Below are positions 1 to 5,412 of a DNA stretch of 7,808 nt, in pieces. Positions within the stretch are counted from its first letter, which is position 1; every line of letters begins with the position of its first letter. The notes beneath the pieces are model-generated. The model had not been told where the DNA came from. It saw only the letters and a program-made list of their open reading frames with translations, and searched no databases. The DNA is taken from positions 1 to 7,808 of the forward strand of contig DJIE01000107.1 of NCBI GenBank assembly GCA_002433465.1, in the 5' to 3' direction. The DNA is from Salinisphaera sp. UBA6602 (GTDB lineage: Bacteria; Pseudomonadota; Gammaproteobacteria; Nevskiales; Salinisphaeraceae). The translations under genes and the position numbers were made by a program.

Positions 1-618
1 CATATCACCGGCAAGCCGATCAAGTTCCTGGGTGTGGGCGAAAAGCTCGAAGCGCTCGAGCCGTTTCATCCCGATCGCGTGGCTTCGCGCATTCTGGGCA
101 TGGGCGATGTGCTGTCGCTGGTCGAAGAGGCCGAACAGAAGGTCGATCGCCAGAAGGCCGAAAAGCTCGCCAAGAAACTGCAGAAGGGCAAGGGTTTCGA
201 TCTCAACGATCTGGCCGACCAGCTGCGCCAGATGCAGGAAATGGGCGGCCTCGGCGCGCTCATGGAGAAGCTGCCCGGCGGCGCCCAGATGCCCAAGGGC
301 ATGGCCGCGGCCGCCGACGATACCCAGGTCAAGCGCATGCTGGCCATCGTCGATTCCATGACCGCCCAGGAGCGCGCCTTCCCGGACGTGATCAAGGCAT
401 CGCGCAAGCGCCGGATCGCCAGTGGTTCAGGCACCCAGGTTCAGGACATCAACCGCCTGCTCAAGCAGCATCTGCAGATGCGCAAGATGATGAAGAAGTT
501 CAAGGGCGGCGGCATGAAGAAGATGATGCGCGCCATGCAGGGCATGGGCGGCGGCGGTGGCGGCATGCCGCCCGGCATGGGCGGTGGCGGTACGCTGCCA
601 CCGGGCATGGGCCGATAG
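1..618 (+). CDS. ffh: Signal recognition particle protein Ffh (SRP54), C-terminal part
   Basis: This is the 3' portion of the SRP GTPase, which binds 4.5S RNA and the signal sequences of nascent membrane proteins and docks with FtsY at the inner membrane. The window opens inside the gene, so the start and most of the NG domain are missing; 205 codons plus TAG remain. Local residues 3-14 (TGKPIKFLGVGE) are the end of the GTPase domain, followed by LEPFHPDR. The M domain follows: a methionine-rich helical stretch with MQEMGGLGALMEKLPGG, then the 4.5S RNA-binding helix-turn-helix RKRRIASGSGTQVQDINRLL at about residues 135-154. The tail after it is rich in Met, Lys and Gly, with repeated GGGGG and PPGMG units, as is usual for Ffh C-termini. 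There is no frameshift. Placement just upstream of rpsP is common in proteobacteria. The identification is secure; only the 5' part is unseen. Confidence 0.97.
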   Translation, partial: HITGKPIKFLGVGEKLEALEPFHPDRVASRILGMGDVLSLVEEAEQKVDRQKAEKLAKKLQKGKGFDLNDLADQLRQMQEMGGLGALMEKLPGGAQMPKGMAAAADDTQVKRMLAIVDSMTAQERAFPDVIKASRKRRIASGSGTQVQDINRLLKQHLQMRKMMKKFKGGGMKKMMRAMQGMGGGGGGMPPGMGGGGTLPPGMGR

Positions 619-664
619 CGCTCAAGGGTTTGGCGCCGGTTCGGTCGCGTATTGCTCGATCGGT

Positions 665-694
665 GCTTTCCTTTTTCTGCTATTGGCGTACAAT
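665..694 (+). promoter_or_regulatory. Candidate promoter of the rpsP-rimM-trmD-rplS operon
   Basis: The 161-bp gap between ffh and rpsP contains a good sigma70-type -10 hexamer, TACAAT at 689-694 (five of six consensus bases). The -35 region is weak: TTTCCT at 667-672 with 16-bp spacing matches only three of six. Initiation would fall near 701, giving a leader of about 80 nt before the rpsP ATG. No hairpin with a U-run was found after the ffh stop, so read-through from ffh may also feed the operon. This is inference from motif matching alone. Confidence 0.45.
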
Positions 695-779
695 GCGCGA
701 TCTTTGTACGGGCTTGAGCAGCGATTTATATCCTGCTTGCAGCATCGTTCATTCATATCAACGGCATAAATAAACGGCT

Positions 780-1172
780 ATGGTCAAAATTCGGCTGCAG
801 CGCGGCGGCGCTAAGAAGCGTCCCTTCTATCACATCGTAGTGACCGACATGCGCAACGGGCGCGACGGTCGTTATATCGAACGCCTGGGTTTCTTCAACC
901 CGGTCGCGATCGGTGGCGAAGTGCCGCTGCGTCTCGATATCGAGCGTATCGAGTACTGGAAGGGCCATGGTGCACAGCTCTCCGAGCGGGTGACCAACCT
1001 GGTCAAGAGCTTCAACCGTCACGGTGAAGGCCAGGCCCCGGCCCGTGCCGCGCCGCCGGTGAGCAAGGCCAAGGAAGCGCCGAACCAGACCGTACCGGCC
1101 GGTGAGACGGGCGATCAGTCCGCCGAGGCTGCCCCGCAGGCCGACGAAAACCAGGCCGGCGCCGCGGAATAA
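780..1172 (+). CDS. rpsP: 30S ribosomal protein S16
   Basis: This encodes a small-subunit ribosomal protein that binds 16S rRNA during early 30S assembly. The 130-residue product opens with the family signature [20 protein letters not shown], followed by [21 protein letters not shown] (residues 21-41) and the conserved [20 protein letters not shown] (52-71). The S16 core ends near residue 81. The last roughly 49 residues are Ala/Pro/Glu/Gln-rich, net acidic and of low complexity, so the protein is much longer than the about 82 residues of E. coli S16; extended tails occur in some S16 lineages. The ATG at 780 puts the signature at the N-terminus, but no strong Shine-Dalgarno precedes it (upstream is AT-rich, ending TAAATAAACGGCT). 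It is the first gene of the operon, 18 bp ahead of rimM. Confidence 0.98.
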   Translation: MVKIRLQRGGAKKRPFYHIVVTDMRNGRDGRYIERLGFFNPVAIGGEVPLRLDIERIEYWKGHGAQLSERVTNLVKSFNRHGEGQAPARAAPPVSKAKEAPNQTVPAGETGDQSAEAAPQADENQAGAAE

Positions 1173-1180
1173 TCCCGCGG
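1162..1180 (+). other. Hairpin spanning the rpsP stop codon, before rimM
   Basis: An inverted repeat CCGCGG (1162-1167) / CCGCGG (1175-1180) with the 7-nt loop AATAATC encloses the rpsP TAA (1170-1172). It sits 10 nt before the rimM ATG, which lacks an evident Shine-Dalgarno. In E. coli, rimM and trmD are translated far less than the ribosomal proteins of the same mRNA, and mRNA structure has been implicated. This hairpin could serve that role here, but that is inference. Confidence 0.45.
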
Positions 1181-1190
1181 GCTCGCACGC

Positions 1191-1709
1191 ATGGCAGATC
1201 GACCTGTCGTTCTCGGCCATGTGAGCGGGCTGTTCGGTGTCAAGGGATGGATCAAGGTCTATTCCTACACCCGCCCGGCTGCCAATCTTCTGGAATACGA
1301 TGATTGGTTGATAGGCCGCCAGGACGAGACCTGGCGGCCTTTTCGCGTTCTGGATGCACGCGAGCAGGGCAAGACGCTGGTCGCCTGTCTGGCCGCCAAC
1401 GACACGCCGTTGGCCGACCGCGATGCGGCGGCTGAGCTGATCGATCTGCAGATCGCGGTCGAGCGCGACCAGCTGCCCGAACCCGAAGACGGCGAATACT
1501 ACTGGTTCGACCTGGTCGGCCTGGACGTGGTCACGCTCGACGGCACGCCGCTGGGGCGCGTCAAGGCGATGATGGAAACCGGCGCGAACGATGTGCTCGT
1601 GCTCCAGGGTGATCGCGAGCGGCTGGTGCCGTTCGTCGTGGGTGAAATCATCGACGATGTCGACCTCGAGGCGGGCCGGATCGTCGCCGACTGGGACCCT
1701 GACTTCTAA
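1191..1709 (+). CDS. rimM: Ribosome maturation factor RimM
   Basis: RimM binds S19 and assists maturation of the 30S head and of the 3' end of 16S rRNA in the cytoplasm. The 172-residue product is of usual length and has both family domains. The N-terminal RimM barrel carries VLGHVSGLFGVKGWIKVYSYT (about 7-27). The C-terminal PRC-type barrel begins at EYYWFDLVGLDV (102-113) and includes GANDVLVL (131-138), LVPF (145-148) and the terminal DWDPDF. The aromatic pair in the YYWFDL linker is the hallmark of the family. The ATG at 1191 gives the expected N-terminus. No clear ribosome-binding site precedes it, and a GC hairpin lies just upstream. It is 18 bp after rpsP and 25 bp before trmD. Confidence 0.97.
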   Translation: MADRPVVLGHVSGLFGVKGWIKVYSYTRPAANLLEYDDWLIGRQDETWRPFRVLDAREQGKTLVACLAANDTPLADRDAAAELIDLQIAVERDQLPEPEDGEYYWFDLVGLDVVTLDGTPLGRVKAMMETGANDVLVLQGDRERLVPFVVGEIIDDVDLEAGRIVADWDPDF

Positions 1710-1734
1710 ACCCGTTAACCGGCAGTATTCGGCC

Positions 1735-2505
1735 ATGCGTATCGACGTCGTCACGCTGTTCCCGGAATGGGTCGGCCAGCTCGAGCAGTTCGGTGTGGTC
1801 GGACGCGGGCTGCGCGAATCGCGTCTGGAACTGGCCTGCTGGAACCCGCGCGACGACGCCGACAACGCCAGCGGTCGTGTCGACGACAGGCCGTACGGCG
1901 GCGGCCCGGGCATGGTCATGCAGGGCCCGCCGCTGGCCGCGACTCTGGAACGGGTCAAGGCGGCGCGCGGCCATGGCGTGCCGGTGATCATGCCGTCGCC
2001 GCAGGGCCAGCCATTCGATCAGCGCCAGGCGCAGGCACTGGCCGAAGGCGAGGGATTCGTGCTGGTATGCGGGCGCTATGAAGGGATCGACCAGCGCTTT
2101 GTCGATGCCTACGTCGACAAGGAGCTGTCGGTCGGCGACGTGGTGCTCTCCGGCGGCGAGCTGCCGGCGATGATGATCATCGATGCCGTCGCCCGGCTGT
2201 TGTCCGGCGTACTGGGTGACAGTCGATCGGCAGCCCAGGATTCGTTCGTCAACGGCCTGCTCGATCATCCGCATTACACCCGACCGCCTCGATTCGCCGG
2301 GCGCGACGTGCCCGACGTGCTGCTCAGCGGAGATCACGCGCGCATCGAGCGCTGGCGGGCGCAGCAGGCGCTGGGCGCGACTTGGCGTCGGCGTCCGGAT
2401 CTGCTTGCGCTTTGCGAGCTCGACGCCGCCCAGAAAGCACTGCTGGACGCGTATATTGCCGGCGAAACCGACGAATCGGACACCCACGGCGGCTCGCGCG
2501 AATAG
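1735..2505 (+). CDS. trmD: tRNA (guanine-N1)-methyltransferase TrmD
   Basis: TrmD transfers a methyl group from S-adenosylmethionine to N1 of G37 in tRNAs carrying G36G37, which prevents +1 frameshifting. The product is 256 residues, matching the family. It begins MRIDVVTLFPEW and carries YGGGPGMVMQ (54-63), the SPOUT trefoil-knot motifs VCGRYEGIDQRF (111-122) and SVGDVVLSGGELPAMMIIDA (132-151), then QDSFVNGLLDHPHYTRP (168-184) and VLLSGDHARIERWR (195-208). Arg154 and Asp169, the catalytic residues known from E. coli and Haemophilus TrmD, are present at the same numbers. The frame stays open upstream to 1591, but the ATG at 1735 gives the canonical N-terminus and the upstream extension overlaps rimM. 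No obvious Shine-Dalgarno is seen. Confidence 0.98.
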   Translation: MRIDVVTLFPEWVGQLEQFGVVGRGLRESRLELACWNPRDDADNASGRVDDRPYGGGPGMVMQGPPLAATLERVKAARGHGVPVIMPSPQGQPFDQRQAQALAEGEGFVLVCGRYEGIDQRFVDAYVDKELSVGDVVLSGGELPAMMIIDAVARLLSGVLGDSRSAAQDSFVNGLLDHPHYTRPPRFAGRDVPDVLLSGDHARIERWRAQQALGATWRRRPDLLALCELDAAQKALLDAYIAGETDESDTHGGSRE

Positions 2506-2521
2506 AATTTATTGAAAAACC

Positions 2522-2537
2522 TCGCCACGGGTGGCGA
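2522..2537. other. Perfect hairpin between trmD and rplS; terminator-like on the minus strand
   Basis: TCGCCAC (2522-2528) and GTGGCGA (2531-2537) form a perfect 7-bp inverted repeat separated by GG, flanked by A5 (2515-2519) and A4 (2537-2540). On the plus strand no T-run follows, so it should not terminate the operon mRNA; it may act as a processing or stability element. On the minus strand the stem is followed by GG and five T, the layout of an intrinsic terminator for antisense transcripts. The function is not known. Confidence 0.55.
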
Positions 2538-2556
2538 AAAACGCGTCGAGTTCCGG

Positions 2557-2562
2557 TATACT
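2557..2562 (+). promoter_or_regulatory. Possible internal -10 box upstream of rplS
   Basis: TATACT at 2557-2562 matches five of six bases of a sigma70 -10 element, 54 nt before the rplS ATG, in a 110-bp gap that is otherwise unusually long for this operon. No acceptable -35 lies 16-18 bp upstream (GCGAAA at the 17-bp position), and there is no extended TG. An internal promoter would help raise L19 over TrmD, but the evidence is weak. Confidence 0.25.
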
Positions 2563-2615
2563 GCCGCGTCTTTCAACGCCCCCGTGGCCTCCAAGAACGC
2601 TACTAGAGACTGACC

Positions 2616-2963
2616 ATGAGCAACATCATCGACGAACTGGAAGCCGAGCAGCAGAGCGGCAAGAATATTCCGGATTTCTCGGCCGGCGATATGGTGGTCG
2701 TGCAGGTGCGCGTGAAGGAAGGCGAGCGTGAGCGTCTGCAGGCCTTCGAAGGCATCGTGATCGCCAAGCGTAACCGCGGCCTGAACTCGGCTTTCACGGT
2801 GCGCAAGGTATCGCACGGCGAAGGCGTGGAGCGCGTGTTCCAGACCTTCTCCCCGAACGTGGCTGAGGTCAAGGTACTGCGTCGTGGCGACGTTCGCCGC
2901 GCCAAGCTCTACTATCTGCGCGAGCGCAGCGGCAAGTCGGCCCGAATCAAGGAAAAGCTCTAA
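2616..2963 (+). CDS. rplS: 50S ribosomal protein L19
   Basis: L19 is a large-subunit protein located at the 30S-50S interface, where it contributes to intersubunit bridges. The 115-residue product is the normal size and is conserved throughout: [50 protein letters not shown] (about 18-52), [22 protein letters not shown], then [30 protein letters not shown] at the C-terminus. The ATG at 2616 gives the standard N-terminus; a weak purine stretch (TAGAGA, 2604-2609) lies upstream. It is the last gene of the operon, 110 bp after trmD, and is followed by the terminator at 3001. Confidence 0.98.
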   Translation: MSNIIDELEAEQQSGKNIPDFSAGDMVVVQVRVKEGERERLQAFEGIVIAKRNRGLNSAFTVRKVSHGEGVERVFQTFSPNVAEVKVLRRGDVRRAKLYYLRERSGKSARIKEKL

Positions 2964-2976
2964 ACGCTTCTTTCCA

Positions 2977-2994
2977 CGCCATGCCTGCATGGCG
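2977..2994 (+). other. Hairpin in the rplS 3' untranslated region
   Basis: CGCCATGC (2977-2984) and GCATGGCG (2987-2994) are perfect reverse complements separated by CT, so about 7 bp can form with a CCTG loop. It lies between the rplS stop and the main terminator, with no U-run of its own. It may protect the 3' end of the message or simply precede the terminator as a second stem. Confidence 0.5.
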
Positions 2995-3000
2995 GCATAG

Positions 3001-3028
3001 AAAACGGCGCCCTCGAGGCGCCGTTTTT
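3001..3028. terminator. Intrinsic terminator of the rplS operon, likely bidirectional
   Basis: AAAACGGCGCC (3001-3011) and GGCGCCGTTTT (3017-3027) are perfect reverse complements around the loop CTCGA, and the run of T extends through 3028. The 11-bp stem with a GC-rich core followed by U5 is a textbook intrinsic terminator 38 nt after the rplS stop. Because the upstream side carries A4, the mirrored transcript also ends in a U-run, so it could stop leftward transcription from the trxB/lipoprotein unit as well. Confidence 0.92.
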
Positions 3029-3148
3029 GTATCTGGCTGCGATCAAGCGCTTTCTTGATTCAGCACCCGCTGGCTGTTCTCAAGTAAGCACGTTGTTCGC
3101 GCATGAACGCAAAGACACGCGAATTAAGGCCAAACACGGGCCGCACGA

Positions 3149-3162
3149 AGGCCAGCTGGCCT
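3149..3162. repeat. 14-bp perfect palindrome
   Basis: AGGCCAGCTGGCCT is self-complementary over all 14 bases. It is flanked by two copies of GGCCGCACG (3139-3147 and 3172-3180), one on each side. It lies far from any start codon, so a promoter operator is unlikely; it could be the core of a small repetitive element. Confidence 0.6.
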
Positions 3163-3190
3163 GCTGTTCAGGCCGCACGCGCAAGGCGGT

Positions 3191-3361
3191 CCGCAGATGG
3201 GCTCCGAGATGCTGGGATTTCGCTAGTCGACCGTCTGAGGGCTGTGGTCTTCAAGAGCGGCCGCAGATTTCTCACATGCACGAGCTCGGCAGATGCGCCC
3301 GACGACAGCGCACGATCACGATCTCGTCTCTTCGATCTGCGTGATCTGCGTCGATCTGCCG
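3191..3361. repeat. Cluster of CGCAGAT / ATCTGCG units
   Basis: CCGCAGAT occurs at 3191-3198 and again at 3261-3268; CGGCAGAT follows at 3287-3294. The reverse-complement form is then found as three near-tandem units: GATCTGCGT at 3334-3342, GATCTGCGT at 3343-3351 and GATCTGCC at 3353-3360. CGGCAGAT (3287-3294) and ATCTGCCG (3354-3361) form an inverted pair. I recall similar degenerate CGCAGAT-type intergenic repeats from other environmental bacteria but cannot name a family. No function is assigned. Confidence 0.6.
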
Positions 3362-3620
3362 ACTACTTCTCACCGCTAATGCCACCCAGGCCAAGCCGCC
3401 CGTGCTGTCGATAGCCCGCCAAGGCCAAATAAATCAATCGGCGTAATCCGCGCGCAGACGGCTTCGTGATCATGCACGCAGCGCCGCTGTCTGAACTCAA
3501 GCAGCCAGGTTGTCCGCTGTTGAGCGCGAAAGACGAATTGTTCGAAGGCCGGCTGGGGTTATGTTCCCGCCGCGTGCTCAACGTTGCCCATACCCAGGAG
3601 CGGGTTTAAAAGCGCTGTTG

Positions 3621-4139
3621 TCAGGGCAGCTGGCGCACCACGCCGACCAGGCGCTGGGCCCAGAAGTCGTCTTCGGTATCGAACAGCGCCACGCCGCTGT
3701 TGGCGCCGCCGACGCCGGGGTTGGCCATCAGCATTTCGCCCGCCTGGGTGTATAGACCGACCAGCAGCCGGTCGTCGCCCTGGCTGTTTTCGATACGGAA
3801 GAACAGCAGATCGGCCGGCTCGGCTTCGACCAGTTCGATGGGCTTGCCGGTATCCAGCTGGGCCTGAATATCACGCGGCAGGGCCGCGCCCACGCTCTGA
3901 TAGGCGGCATATACGAGGCCGCTGTCGTCGTAGGCCTGGGGGCCGGTCGCGCCGGCCTGGTAGGGGCGTCCCAGGGCCTCTATGGCGGCGTCCGCCACGG
4001 CGGCGCGTGTATCGGTGGTGGGCGGGATCTCGTTCTTGCTTGGGCTGCTGCTACAGCCAGCCAATATCAGCGCGACGGAGCCGATCAGAATCAGGAGGGT
4101 GGCGCTTAGCGCGCGCGCCGGGCGCGTTCGAATTGTCAT
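3621..4139 (-). CDS. NlpC/P60-like lipoprotein lacking the catalytic triad
   Basis: The product is a 172-residue predicted outer-membrane lipoprotein. After basic residues at 4-9 there is a hydrophobic signal segment (about 11-27) and a lipobox LAGC with Cys29; Ser30 at +2 predicts outer-membrane sorting. After a short linker the rest follows the NlpC/P60 pattern of MepS-type peptidoglycan endopeptidases: LGRPYQAG (56-63), DDSGLVYAAYQSVGAALPRD (71-90), PADLLFF (108-114), VGLY (127-130), MLMA (136-139) and a terminal LVGVVR. In active members these read DCSG, HVGIY and FVHA. Here Cys is Asp72 and the two His are Leu126 and Met138, so hydrolase activity is not expected. The reading frame is intact, so it does not look like simple decay. 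A weak GAGG lies 12 nt before the ATG, next to a hairpin. It lies 63 bp downstream of trxB on the same strand. A non-catalytic wall-binding or regulatory role is inference. Confidence 0.8.
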   Translation of the reverse strand: MTIRTRPARALSATLLILIGSVALILAGCSSSPSKNEIPPTTDTRAAVADAAIEALGRPYQAGATGPQAYDDSGLVYAAYQSVGAALPRDIQAQLDTGKPIELVEAEPADLLFFRIENSQGDDRLLVGLYTQAGEMLMANPGVGGANSGVALFDTEDDFWAQRLVGVVRQLP

Positions 4140-4158
4140 GGCTCAATCATGCCTCAAG

Positions 4159-4194
4159 CCCGGCGCATACGGCCAGTTCGCCGCATGCGCCGGG
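4159..4194 (-). other. Strong hairpin between trxB and the lipoprotein gene
   Basis: Positions 4159-4173 and 4180-4194 pair over 15 bp around a 6-nt loop (CAGTTC on the + strand). The only imperfection, 4169 against 4184, is A-C on the plus strand but a G-U wobble in the minus-strand RNA, so the structure is best formed in the trxB transcript. No U-run follows, which argues against a simple intrinsic terminator. Its 3' arm ends only 3 nt before the weak GAGG (4155-4152) of the lipoprotein gene, so it could affect that gene's translation or mark an mRNA processing or stability site. Confidence 0.6.
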
Positions 4195-4202
4195 GCCTGG
4201 AA

Positions 4203-5255
<1,053 letters not shown>

Positions 5256-5304
5256 CTAGATTCGTCTTGATGTGGCGCATTGGCGCCCGATTCAAGTCGC
5301 GAAG

Positions 5305-5328
5305 GGCAGTGCGAGCGGCTACACTGCC
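5305..5328. promoter_or_regulatory. Inverted repeat over a possible -10 box in the trxB-sppA divergent region
   Basis: GGCAGTG (5305-5311) and CACTGCC (5322-5328) are perfect 7-bp inverted arms 10 bp apart. The right arm overlaps TACACT (5320-5325), a four-of-six match to a sigma70 -10 element directed toward sppA; no good -35 is seen 16-18 bp upstream. The arrangement resembles an operator for a dimeric repressor, but it could also be chance or an RNA hairpin. It lies 85 bp before the sppA start. Confidence 0.35.
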
Positions 5329-5402
5329 ACGCGTCGCGCGCGTTTGCATCCAGCCTTGTCGTTCAGCGATCGAGCCGCTCATGCATCACCGGCTCGGTCT
5401 AT

Positions 5403-5407
5403 GGGAG
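5403..5407 (+). promoter_or_regulatory. Ribosome-binding site that sets the sppA start
   Basis: GGGAG at 5403-5407 stands 5 nt before the GTG at 5413. The competing in-frame ATG at 5401 overlaps this site and has no Shine-Dalgarno of its own, so GTG is preferred; it yields MAKKPSLIRR followed directly by the membrane anchor. Confidence 0.65.
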
Positions 5408-5412
5408 TTGTT

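Larger units (their letters stand above)
3029..3620. other. Noncoding region between convergent units, repeat-rich, no supported gene
   Basis: These 592 bases separate the rplS terminator from the end of the minus-strand lipoprotein gene. Short open frames exist on both strands (for example + 3103-3414 and - 3581-3363), but their products are low in recognisable motifs, rich in Arg and Ser, start without ribosome-binding sites and overlap one another. What is visible instead is short repeats: CGCAGAT units in both orientations, a triple GATCTGCGT-like array, a 14-bp palindrome, a repeated GGCCGCACG, a repeated AAGGCCAAA (3126-3134, 3421-3429), and two similar stretches starting TGAACGCAAAGAC (3103) and TGAGCGCGAAAGAC (3521). 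A small stem ATCAAG/CTTGAT lies at 3042-3059. I read it as decayed or repeat-derived DNA. Confidence 0.6.

Noticed and set aside
753..1991. 412-codon open frame on the minus strand across rpsP, rimM and trmD
   Set aside because: It is antisense to three unmistakable genes. Long antisense frames are expected in GC-rich coding DNA, and the product shows no recognisable domain.
3334..3360. CRISPR or tandem-repeat array
   Set aside because: Only three units of about 9 bp with no spacers and no cas genes; this is a short direct repeat, not a CRISPR array.
3103..3414. Possible small gene in the rplS-lipoprotein gap
   Set aside because: The Arg/Ser-rich product has no motif, there is no ribosome-binding site, it overlaps another open frame, and it runs through the repeat cluster.
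3363..3581. 72-codon minus-strand frame ending in a Gly/Leu-rich segment
   Set aside because: Its last 30 residues look somewhat protein-like, but there is no ribosome-binding site, recognisable domain or supporting neighbour. A remnant cannot be excluded.
3592..3605. ACCC/GGGT stem as terminator of the minus-strand lipoprotein gene
   Set aside because: The stem is only 4 bp and no U-run follows it on the minus strand.
5272..5412. N-terminal extension of sppA from upstream in-frame starts
   Set aside because: It would put about 47 non-hydrophobic residues before the membrane anchor, without a ribosome-binding site. GGGAG positioned 5 nt before GTG 5413 fits better.
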